Positions 14,473-25,749 of a stretch of 64,000 bases of DNA are shown piece by piece. The DNA comes from Chrysomallon squamiferum (lineage: Eukaryota > Mollusca > Gastropoda > Neomphalida > Peltospiridae). The notes beneath the pieces are model-generated. The model had not been told where the DNA came from. It did no database searches and saw nothing but the letters and a program-made list of their open reading frames with translations. The translations under genes and the position numbers were made by a program. Position 1 is the first letter of the stretch. Each line of letters begins with the position of its first letter. The stretch spans positions 2,770,036 through 2,834,035 of the forward strand of contig CM022675.1 in the NCBI GenBank assembly GCA_012295275.1. Reading direction: 5' to 3'.

Positions 14473-14759
14473 CACTCCGAATATTCTGAAGTTTATATAG
14501 TAGATAAATCATTCATGGGAGACATCATCCGCACAGAGCTGTTCCCCTCTTGCAAGAATTTGATCAGACACGATCTCTTCAACCTCTGACTAAAAGTTGC
14601 TGTGTGTATATTGTAAAATATATGTTTTTGTATCAACCACCCTTCAAACCGCCTTATCCAAAGACTGAAAACACAATCTGAAAGTGAATCGGTCTTAAAA
14701 CATCCCTGGGATGATGCCGAAACTAAATCTGCCATCAAAACTTCTGAATATTCGGGGTG
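14473..14759. mobile_element. possible MITE with 22-base terminal inverted repeats
   Basis: 14473-14494 and 14738-14759 are inverted copies of each other with two mismatches (outer end CAC then C/T, CCGAATATTC). They bound a 287-base element with no coding signal on either strand. The flanks do not show an obvious target-site duplication, so the family is unassigned. Confidence 0.55.
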
Positions 14760-14814
14760 CTACGAAATGAATTTCTAAGCCTCTTTTTGGAAATCAGCTC
14801 CGGTACTATATACC

Positions 14815-15250
14815 TCTCAAATACTACTACTACTACTTCTACTACTTCTATATAGAATCTCTCAGATGCTCTACACCTCTGACAACTGTGTGTGGTTTGC
14901 GATAATTCGACTATAATACTACTACTAGTTCTACTACTACTACAACTTCCACTAATAATAACAACAACAACAACAACAATAATAATAATAATAATAATAA
15001 TAATGATAATAATAATAATAACAGTAATGATTATGATAATTATTACTATTACTATCATTGTTGCACTCGTAGTTACTGTTGATGTTATTCTGTTCGTCAT
15101 ATTATTGTTGCTGTTGTTGTTGCTGATGCTTTTGTCGTTGATGTTGTTGTTGATGTTATTGATGTTTTTGTTGTTGATGTTGTTGATGTTATTAACGCTT
15201 TTGTCGTTGATGTTGTTGTTGATGTTATTGATGTTTTTGTTGTTGCTGTT
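14815..15250. repeat. triplet-rich tract before gene B exon 1
   Basis: ACT, ATA, GTT and GAT triplet repeats running up to the acceptor of the first EGF exon of gene B. Long apparent frames on both strands here are low-complexity artefacts. Confidence 0.9.
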
Positions 15251-15258
15251 GTTGCAAG

Positions 15259-18200
15259 ACTTCCACTGTGTAAGAGATGGACAAGACTGTCTAAACAATT
15301 CAAAGTGTTTGAGAAATGGCACGTGTCTGTGTGCTGACGACTACTCCGGCTACGACTGCGGCTTAGACAAGAGTGAGTATTAACTTACATAAGGTTACTC
15401 AGATAACTCAAACAGTCATACAGATACAGAAAGAGTACTAACTTACATAACTTTACACAGATAACTCAAACAGTCATACAGATACAGAAAGAATCCACTG
15501 TTACACACAAAACTTTTTAGTGAACACTAAGCTATAAATACAGTAAATAGCAAGTAGTCAGCGAAACAGCTGTAAGTCCTCACTATTACATTTAACTTTA
15601 AAGGGAACTGAGATGTATATATAAATATACATTGAGTACATGCAACTGTTTATAGTGAGTATTCAGTTATACATGCAACTGTTTATAGTGAGTATACAGT
15701 TATACATGTTACTGTTTATAGTGAGTATTCAGTTATACATGTAACTGTTTATAGTGAGTATTCAGTTATACATGTAACTGTTTATAGAGAGTATTCAGTG
15801 TTACATATAACTGTTTATAGAGAGTATTCAGTGATACATGTAACTGTTTATAGAGAGTATTCAGTGATATATATAACTGTTTATAGAGAGTATTCAGTGA
15901 TATATATAACTGTTTATAGTGAGTATTCAGTGATACATGTAACTGTTTATAGAGAGTATTCAGTTATACATGCAACTGTTTATAGTGAGTATTCAGTTAT
16001 ACATGTAACTGTTTATAGTGAGTATTCAGTTATACATGTAACTGTTTATAGTGAGTACTGACTAATACATCTGTTTATAAATTCTTTGGGGTTTTTCTTT
16101 CTTTGCCTGTGCTCTTTAAAATTCTGTTATTCTTTATTTTTACATAACTAAATTTTTATTTTTGCCTGTCTGCCTCTTTTTAATATTCTATTACTTTATG
16201 TCTCTGTGTCTCTATGCATCTCTCTAAGTCTTATGTAATTTATTTATGTAAATTATTTATGTAAATGTTATACTGACAGGACTTGTGAACGTTGTCTTAG
16301 TCTAAGTCTTATGTAATTTATTTATGTAAATTATTTATGTAAATGTTATACTGACAGGACTTGTGAGCGTTGTCTTAGTCTAAGTCTTATGTAATTTATT
16401 TATGTAAATTATTTATGTAAATGTTATACTGACAGGACTAGTGAACGTTGTCTTAGTCTTAGTCTTATGTAATTTATTTATGTAAATTATTTATGTAAAT
16501 GTTATATGACAGGACTGTAAATGGAACTTAGTCTTAGTCTTATGTATTTATTTATGTAAATTATTTATGTAAATGTTATACTGACAGGACTAGTGAACGT
16601 TGTCTTAGTCTTAGTCTTATGTAATTTATTTATGTAAATTATTTATGTAAATGTTATACTGACAGGACTAGTGAACGTTGTCTTAGTCTAAGTCTTATGT
16701 AATTTATTTATGTAAATTATTTATGTAAATGTTATACTGACAGGACTAGTGAACGTTGTCTTAGTCTAAGTCTTATGTAATTTATTTATGTAAATTATTT
16801 ATGTAAATGTTATACTGACAGGACTTGTGAACGTTGCTCCCTGTACGAACGCGTCAGACAGCTGCATGTCTAAAGACGGAGTCTGCTACAACGACTCCGG
16901 ACAGAAAGCGTGTTACTGTCCTCTTCACTTGCACGGCAGCCACTGTGAGCTGGAACGATGTGAGTTCTCTGTGACACATCGTCACTTTCTCATTTACAAT
17001 TTTATACTTCGTGCAAGAGTTATTTCACTGATCCGGGATTCGTTTTTTTCTTCTTTTTCCTTTCTGATACAAGTCTTATTTCCGCAGTTAACCTGGAGTG
17101 TTCCGACAACTCTATGACAGTTTCTATAAACCCACCAGGACGTTTTTCTGGGATAATATACGTAGAAGACTACAGAAACCACGACGAGTGTGTGTTCTCT
17201 GCGGACGTCAAGCATGGCTGGGTTCTTCACGTCAATCAGACTGACTGTGGTGGTATCTTCAAAAGTCAGGTAAGACTGAGTACAGTTTATCAGGTTGATA
17301 TCGTTTGTTTTTCTTTCTTGATTCATCAATTCACCCACTATTCGTTCGTTCGTTCGTTCACATACTTGCTGACTGAAACTAACCTTTCATGGGTTTATTG
17401 TGCTCCTTTCTTTGTTTGTATATCTGAAAATTGTTCAGTTAGATAGTTTGTTCTTTGTCTATTTCAGAGAGACAAAATCCCGAGAATTGTGGTCCAGTTC
17501 AGTAAAATCTACATGACTGCCCACGACTTGAGGATGAAAATCACGTGCGAGACGTCAGGAGTGATTCACATAATGAAGGATTTTGAAGACAGCTCGAATA
17601 AACGGTAACTCAAATAGTTACTATTGTCGCTACTACTAAATTACTTCTGCTGCAACTCTACCACTGCTACTACTACTACTTCTACAAACAACTACAATAA
17701 CAACCACTATTATTATTACTGATACCACCAGTGCTACTTCTTCTTCTACTACTGCTACTACTCCTACTACAACTATTACTACCACTGCTTCTACTACTAC
17801 TACTGCTACTAATAATAACTCTATTAGTATTGCTCCTAATAATAATAATAAGAAGAAGAAGAAGAAACAACAACAACAACAACATCAGTGATAGCTGCGA
17901 CAGAGGTAAAGCATGGACGTTGTCATCACATTACATAACGATGTGCATCTGAGTAAGGAGTAATTCAAGTTTACGTTCGTGCACAAGCTAGAATTTCAGC
18001 TAAAAGAAGTCAGGTTTTCACGGTAAAACTCACGTGAATTTGTATAAATCTGACATAAAATCGTTACAACACGACAAGATGTAGAAGCAGTTGAGGTACT
18101 GTGACTGAAAAGTAAACTGACAGGAAAACAAAGTAAACTGACAGTAAAATGAGATAAACTGACAGTGAAATGAAATAAATCCACAGTAAATTCAAGTAAA

Positions 18201-19772
18201 GTGAAACATTGAATTGCAGTAAAGTTGAAATGACAGGTACATTTTATATGAGTCGACAGTAAAATACAGCAGTGAGGTGACAGTTAAATGTAGATTTATG
18301 CTCAGTGTAAAGTGTAACCTAAATATACAGTTGAGCTATCAGTAAAGTGTAGATCTGAGAGTAAAGTGTATGGTTGAGTTGACAGTAAAGTGTAGATCTA
18401 AGACTGAGAGTAAAGTGTATGGTTGAGTTGACAGTAAAGTGTATGGTTGAGTTGACAGTAAACTGTCTGTGTTTCAGTTGACAGTAAACTGTATGGCTGA
18501 GTTGACAGTAAACTGTATGGTTGAGTTGACAGTAAAGTGTATGGTTGAATTGACAGTAAAGTGTCTGTGTTTCAGTTGACAGTAAAGTGTATGGTTGAGT
18601 TGACAGTAAAGTGTATGGTTGAGTTGACAGTAAACTGTCTGTGTTTCAGTTGACAGTAAACTGTCTGTGTTTCAGTTGACAGTAAACTGTATGGTTGAGT
18701 TGACAGTAAACTGTATGGTTGAGTTGACAGTAAAGTGTATGGTTGAGTTGACAGTAAAGTGTCTGTGTTTCAGTTGACAGTAAAGTGTATGGTTGAGAAG
18801 ACAGTACACTGTATGGTTGAGTTGACAGTAAAGTGTATGGTTGAGTTGACAGTAAAGTGTCTGTGTTTCAGTTGACAGTAAACTGTATGGCTGAGTTGAC
18901 AGTAAACTGTATGGTTGAGTTGACAGTAATGTGTATGGTTGAGTTGACAGTAAAGTGTCTAAGTTTCAGTTGACAGTAAAGTGTATGGTTGAGTTGACAG
19001 TACACTGTCTGTGTTTCAGTTGACAGTAAAGTGTATGTGTTTCAGTTGACAGTAAAGTGTCCGTGTTTCAGGTTTATGATAAAAGAAAAGTCAGCTACGC
19101 CTGGTGTCGACATCGTCATCACACTGAAAAATGGAAGCCTCGTCTCCAACTCAGCAAAAATACCTTTAGACCAACAGCTCACCTTTCAAGTTATAGCAGG
19201 TGTGAGCATACGTTTACCGTCATCATCATCATCATCATCTTCGGCATCATTACTGTCATCATCATAATATTCATAATTATACATATGCAGAGCGTGCGTG
19301 CGTGCACACGTATATCTGTATAAGTATTCAAATATGAATGTGTAAATGTGAGTATGTGTGCGTGAATGTGTGTCAGTATGTCTGTCTACGTCTTTATGTA
19401 TGTATATGTGTGTACATGTGTGTATGTATTTGTCTGGTGGTATCTATGTGTTTATATGTGTATATATTGGTATGTGTGTACATGAATGTATGTGTCTGTA
19501 TGTGTGTAGGTATGGCTGTGTGTGTGTGTGTGTGTGTGCTGGGACTAGCTGTTATGAATCTTGCAGATGACACAACAAACTCGATGATTCGACTGGTGAA
19601 CGGGTCAGACGAAAACGAGGGCAGACTTGAAGTATTTCACGATGGTCTCTGGGGAACTGTGTGTCAGGAGTATTTCCCAACCGAATTCGCTCAAGTCGTC
19701 TGTCGCCATCTTGGATTCAGCAGGTTTGGTTCTTCGTTTTATTTCTGGTTTAGACCGTATTACTGCGCCTAT

Positions 19773-19803
<31 letters not shown>

Positions 19804-20799
19804 TTAACTCAGTGAATGATGTAGCAGAAGTAATGTGAATTACGAAACTAATTGACTGAGTGAATTAACATGTCTCAGTTAATTAACAAACTGAATTAAC
19901 ACACTAATTGTCTGAGTGAATTAGCACACTAATTGTCTGCTTCAATGAATACACTAACTGTCTAAGTGAAATAATACACTACTTGACTGAGATAATTAAC
20001 ATGTCTCAGTTAATTAATAAACTAAATGTCTGAGTGAATTAGCACACTAATTTCCTGAGTGAATTAACACACTAATTGACTGAGTGAGTTAACGCACTAA
20101 CTGAGTTAACGCACTAACTGACTGAGTGAGTTAACGTACTAACTGACTGAGTTAACGCACTAACTGACTGAGTGAGTTAACGTACTAACTGACTGAGTGA
20201 GTTAACGTACTAACTGAGTGAGTTAACGTACTAACTGAGTGAGTTAACGTACTAACTGATTGAGTGAGTTAACGTACTGACTGAGTGAGTTAACGTACTA
20301 ACTGACTGAGTGAGTTAACGTACTAACTGACTGAGTGAGTTAACGTACTGAGTTAACGTACTGAGTGAGTTAACGTACTGAGTTAACGTACTGAGTTAAC
20401 GTTCTGGGGTCTCGTGTCAGTGAGGCTGCGCAGTTGTACAAGGACGCTCGCTATGGGGAGGGGTCGGGACCGATCTGGACGGAGGGGCTGAGCTGTGTGG
20501 GAAGCGAAAAAGTCATCAACCAGTGTCCTCTTGTTGAGTGGGGGAACGTCAACTGTCACCACAGTGAAGACGCTGGCATCAAGTGTTCACGTAAGTCGAC
20601 TTCATCACTTTGTTAGTTCTAATGACGTGCAAGTAATTAGAGGAAATAAAAGCAATATGTTTCATAAATAATGTGTATGTGTTTATCTCTCTATCTATCT
20701 ATCTGTCTATCTATCTATCTATATATTTATTTATCTGTCTTTCTGTATGTCTGTCTCTATCTAATTATCTATCTATCTATATATATATATATCTATCTA

Positions 20800-20844
<45 letters not shown>

Positions 20845-23099
20845 ACACACATATGTCTGTCTGTCTATATATCTATGTCTCTAACTGTCTATCTAATTAT
20901 CTATCTATCTAATTATCTATCTGTGTATGTAAATATGCATACATATGTCCATTCCGGCATATCGACAGACAAGCAATAACACATTTCTACATCAATAATC
21001 AATAACTGAAAACAGTATTCCGACATTTCACGTAGTGCCTATAATACTATTCAGTGCATGTAATGACTGAAAGCTTCAGTCATTTCATGAAGTAGCTGAA
21101 AATCATGTCACTGATTATACATGCAGAAAAGACAAATATTTCCAAATGACAAATAAGTGTAATAGAGTGATTCAAAGAATATGAAAATTAATTGTTTTTA
21201 CATAATGATCTACTGTGACAGCACCTGGATCATTTCAGTTGAATTTTTATTATCAACAACTGGGCTGGCACCGTTTAGCTTTTGCACAGTTAGTTAGTTA
21301 GTTAGACCTAACATGATTTTGTGCATCACAGATGGATTCTCCTAACAGTGTGTTGTTACGATACTATCTGAATCTGTTAACATGCGAGATCGTTAGTGAA
21401 CTCTCTGGGAACTTATCGAATATTTCACGAAATTTTCACTCTCAGAATTCCTGTTTTAACACAGCCTGTGTATGCACTGTTAACATGATCTAAAACAACC
21501 ACCGCGGGTTGCATTGGGACAACTATGTTTGTACAGCTTGTCCAGTCAGACTTCCACCATGTTTCTTTTTACCATACGCTGTATCTGGGTTATTAGCGAT
21601 GTGTAAACTGACGTGCATTCGAATGCTAAATAAATCCACAGTGATGCTGACAGTTGATTAGAACTATTTCCTGCAGCGACTAATCAGACGTATGTTAAAA
21701 ACATTTTTATTCCTAAAATACATTCGTAGATACATGCATTAATACATGTGCATTCATGATACGCATTTCATTTTTCAGGCATTACATCAACACTGCCGGA
21801 ACCTACATCACCTGTTACATCTGGGAAAACTGAAGGTAAATTACTTAATATGTTACCTTTCATGCAATTTTATTTCTGTTAAAAGTAAGTTATTTAAGGT
21901 GTAGGGTTTTATACAATTCTACTTGTGTTAAGTGAAAATTACTTAATGTTTTGCGTTTTGTAAAATGTTATTTTGTGTAAAAGTCAGGTACTTAATGTGT
22001 GTGTCTTATATAAATGTCTGAAAAGTAAACATAACCTCTTACAAAGATAAATAAACATGTAGATATTTTTCTTAGTCGAAATAAGAAGAAAAAAAAGAAG
22101 TATATTTTCTCTTTAATTTCTTTGCTTGGCAGAGGCGACTAACTTCACTGTTCGGCTGGTAGACGGCTCGAATCCTAGAGAGGGTCGTGTGGAGGTTTTC
22201 TACAATGACACTTGGGGCACAGTCTGCCATGATGATTTTGATTTCAGAGATGCAGCTGTGTTCTGCAGAATGCTCGGTTATCCTGCGTATGTATAATAAA
22301 TAAAACTTCATTTTACCTACGTAATACAATAACGTAATGTCCAGGACGAAGACAGAGAGATGCGCAAAGGCTTCCCCTACTCTTTAGTTTCCAGTTTATG
22401 TGCTGGAGTGAAATACGCTTTCTAAATGTCGTTCGGCACTTTTCTAGCAATTAAAATGATCTTATTTTCTGAGTATACATCAAAATATGCAAACATGTAA
22501 ACTGTCCACTGTTATTATTCTCAATTAAATTATGAATAATCTGAAGAAAAAAAAAACCTCACTATAATCTAACCTCAGCAGTAGTCACATTGTACACATG
22601 TAATTACAGTTCTGTTTTACAAATCATCACAGCCAGTAGCTGTGAAGTTCTCCCTCTGCATCCCAGTCGCATTCTCACAGATCTTAGCGTACCCCGAGTT
22701 TCTAAAACCCGCGAAAACCACTCACTTGTGTCAGAAGTGATACCAGAGATTTTGTCTCACGTGACAGTGTACAGTGACCGCTGTGTTTTATTACAGTGAC
22801 AACGCTCAACCTCGAAAAGGCGGGTACTTCGCGAGTGGGCGGGGCAGGATTTGGCTGCACGGGCTGGCCTGTAACGGGAGCGAGGCTGACGTCTCTCAGT
22901 GCAGAAACGCGACCTGGGCTCAAACCTCCTGTTCTCACCACGAAGACGCTGGCGTAGTGTGTGCAGGTAATAGCTGATCAGCAACCAGAAGGGTCTTCCT
23001 CATTCGTCTTATCGTCTGTTTCCTCTTTTGTTTTATTTTTAAACACGTATTTTATTGATGTTTGAAATGTTTACTGAAACAGACACTTTACCAAAAATG

Positions 23100-23152
<53 letters not shown>

Positions 23153-25688
23153 AACTCACATAAATCCTCTGCAATGTAATGCAAATCATAATAGTATATG
23201 CGTTTGCAGAAAATAATAATGCTTTTTCATAAATTTATCTACTTATTTACTTACCTACTTACCTACCTACGTGTTTACATCTACTGCTTAATTAATTAAT
23301 TACCTGTTTCTGCTGACATATTTACCGGTTAATATTGTTATATACGCTGTTTACTTTCTTTCTTTTTTTTTAGTGGTTTGAAAGACATTTCTAATAACTT
23401 ATAATGTTAATAAGACAGCATGTAACATGAGTATTTAAAAAAAAAAAATTAAGTAGTTTAAAAGCCATTTCTGTTTACAACGTTTTTCTCAGTGTAACTG
23501 ATTTTCAGCTTTCTTCTTCGTCGTTGTCTTTCTTGTGGTTTTCAAAAAATAAACTAAATCAAAATTAAATCAAATTAAAAAAATAATAAAACCTGAAATT
23601 TTTATTATCATTATTTTGCTGTTGTTGTTGTTGTTCAGGTGGTGCTGGTTGTTGTCGACGCAGTTTCCGTTGACACTGTTTGTTGCTGCTGTAGTTACAC
23701 AGAGTATTTTTCTACAAGAGACTCGTTGCTCTGTAGTTGATGTGTAGTGTGCAGATTACTCATCACGTTCTCAGATTAGTGTGTAGTGTGCAGATTACTC
23801 ATCACGTTCTCAGATTAGTGTGTAGTGTGCAGATTACTCATCACGTTGTCAGACTAGTGTGTAGTGTGCATATTACTCATCACGTTGTAGATTAGTGTGT
23901 AGTGTGCAGATTAATCATCACGTTGTCAGATTAGTGTGCAGTGTGCAGATTACTCATCACGCTGTCAGATTGGTGTATAGTGTGCAGATTACTCATCACG
24001 TTGTCAGATTAGTGTGCAGATTACTCATCACGCTGTCAGATTGGTGTGTAGTGTGCAGATTACTCATTACGTTGTCAGATTAGTGTGGAGATTACTCATC
24101 ACGTTGTCAGATTAGTGTGGAGATTACTCATCACGTTGTCAGATTAGTGTGTAGTGTGCAGATTACTCATAACGTTGTAGATTAGTGTGCAGTGTGCAGA
24201 TTACTCATCACGTTGTCAGATTAGTGTGCAGTGTGCAGATTACTCATCACGTTGTCAGATTAGTGTGTAGTGTGCAGATTACTCATCACGTTGTCAGACT
24301 AGTGTGTAGTGCAGATTACTCATCACGTTGTCAGACTAGTGTGTAGTGTGCAGATTACTCATCACGTTGTCAGACTAGTGTGTAGTGTGCAGATTACTCA
24401 TCACGTTGTCAGATTAGTGTGTAGTGTGCAGATTACTCATCACGTTGTCAGACTAGTGTGTAGTGTGCAGATTACTCATCACGTTGTCAGATTGGTGTGT
24501 ACTGTGCAGATTACTCATCACGTTGTCAGATTGGTGTGTAGTGTGCAGATTACTCATCACGCTGTCAGATTAGTGTGTAGTGTGCAGATTACTCATCACG
24601 TTGTCAGATTAGTGTGTAGTGTGCAGATTACTCATCAGGTTGTCAGATTAGTGTGTAGTGTGCAGATTACTCATCACGTTGTCAGATTAGTGTGTAGTGT
24701 GCAGATTACTCATCACGTTCTCAGATTAGTGTGTAGTGTGCAGATTACTCATCACGTTGTCAGATTAGTGTGTAGTGTGCAGATTACTCATCACGTTGTC
24801 AGATTGGTGTGTAGTGTGCAGATTACTCATCACGTTGTCAGATTAGTGTGTAGTGTGCAGAGTACTCATCACGTTGTCAGATTAGTGTGTAGTGTGCAGA
24901 TTACTTATCACGTTCTCAGATTAGTGTGTAGTGTGGAGATTACTCATAACGTTGTAGATTAGTGTGTAGTGTGCAGATTACTCATCACGCTGTCAGATTA
25001 GTGTGTAGTGTGCAGATTACTCATCACGTTCTCAGATTAGTGTGTAGTGTGGAGATTACTCATAACGTTGTAGATTAGTGTGTAGTGTGGAGATTACTCA
25101 TCACGTTGTCAGATTAGTGTGTAGTGTGGAGATTACTCATAACGTTGTAGATTAGTGTGTAGTGTGGAGATTACTCATCAGTGTGCAGATTACTCATCAC
25201 GTTGTCAGATTAGTGTGTAGTGTGCAGATTACTCATCAGGTTATCAGATTAGTGTGTAGTGTGCAGATTACTCATCACGCTGTCAGATTAGTGTATAGTG
25301 TGCAGAATACTCATCACGTTGTCAGATTAGTGTGTAGTGTGCAGATTATTCATCACGTTGTAGATTAGTGTGTAGTGTGCAGATTACTCATCACGTTGTA
25401 ATTAACACTGACACTGAAGTGAGTTAAACGTTTAATTTTTAACCGACGCAGACACAGCATACTGAATGTTTACCAGACAAACGAGTTTAAAACATTTTTT
25501 TTTCAATTTAATACAGACAGCAGTAGCCGCAAAAAAAAACACTTGAAAAAGGTGTAATGTACATTAGTTTTTATATACAAAAGTCAGAGTTTATCAATTG
25601 TATGTAGGCGTTCTTCTTCTTCTTCTTCTTACTATTGTTATTATTATTGTTGTTGTTGTTGCTGATGCTTTTGTTGCTGGTTTTATTA

Positions 25689-25749
<61 letters not shown>

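Larger units (their letters stand above)
19567..22966 (+). other. SRCR module block inserted in ZP-C of gene B
   Basis: Two SRCR domains, each on two exons, with a 19-residue linker exon between. Each module is bounded by phase 1 introns on both sides. Conserved features: RLV-(N/D)-GS, EGR-(L/V)-EV, W-GTVC, C-R-x-LG, C..(S)E..(V)..QC and C-x-H-x-EDAG-x-x-C. Six cysteines per domain fit the group A pattern (no Cys after LG), known to be encoded by two exons. SRCR domains usually bind ligands. They fall between the strand ending LTFQVIA and the ESC strand of ZP-C. Confidence 0.9.

Noticed and set aside
15798-16061. Frame of [11 protein letters not shown] repeats
   Set aside because: 33-base intronic minisatellite; the true exon ends at 15372 with a donor in another phase.
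24309-24962. 217-codon frame of [13 protein letters not shown] repeats
   Set aside because: Period of 39 bases keeps the frame open; no acceptor or donor joins it to the gene B exons in phase.
23725-25400. CRISPR-like appearance of regular repeats
   Set aside because: Units are contiguous with no unique spacers, and the host is an animal.
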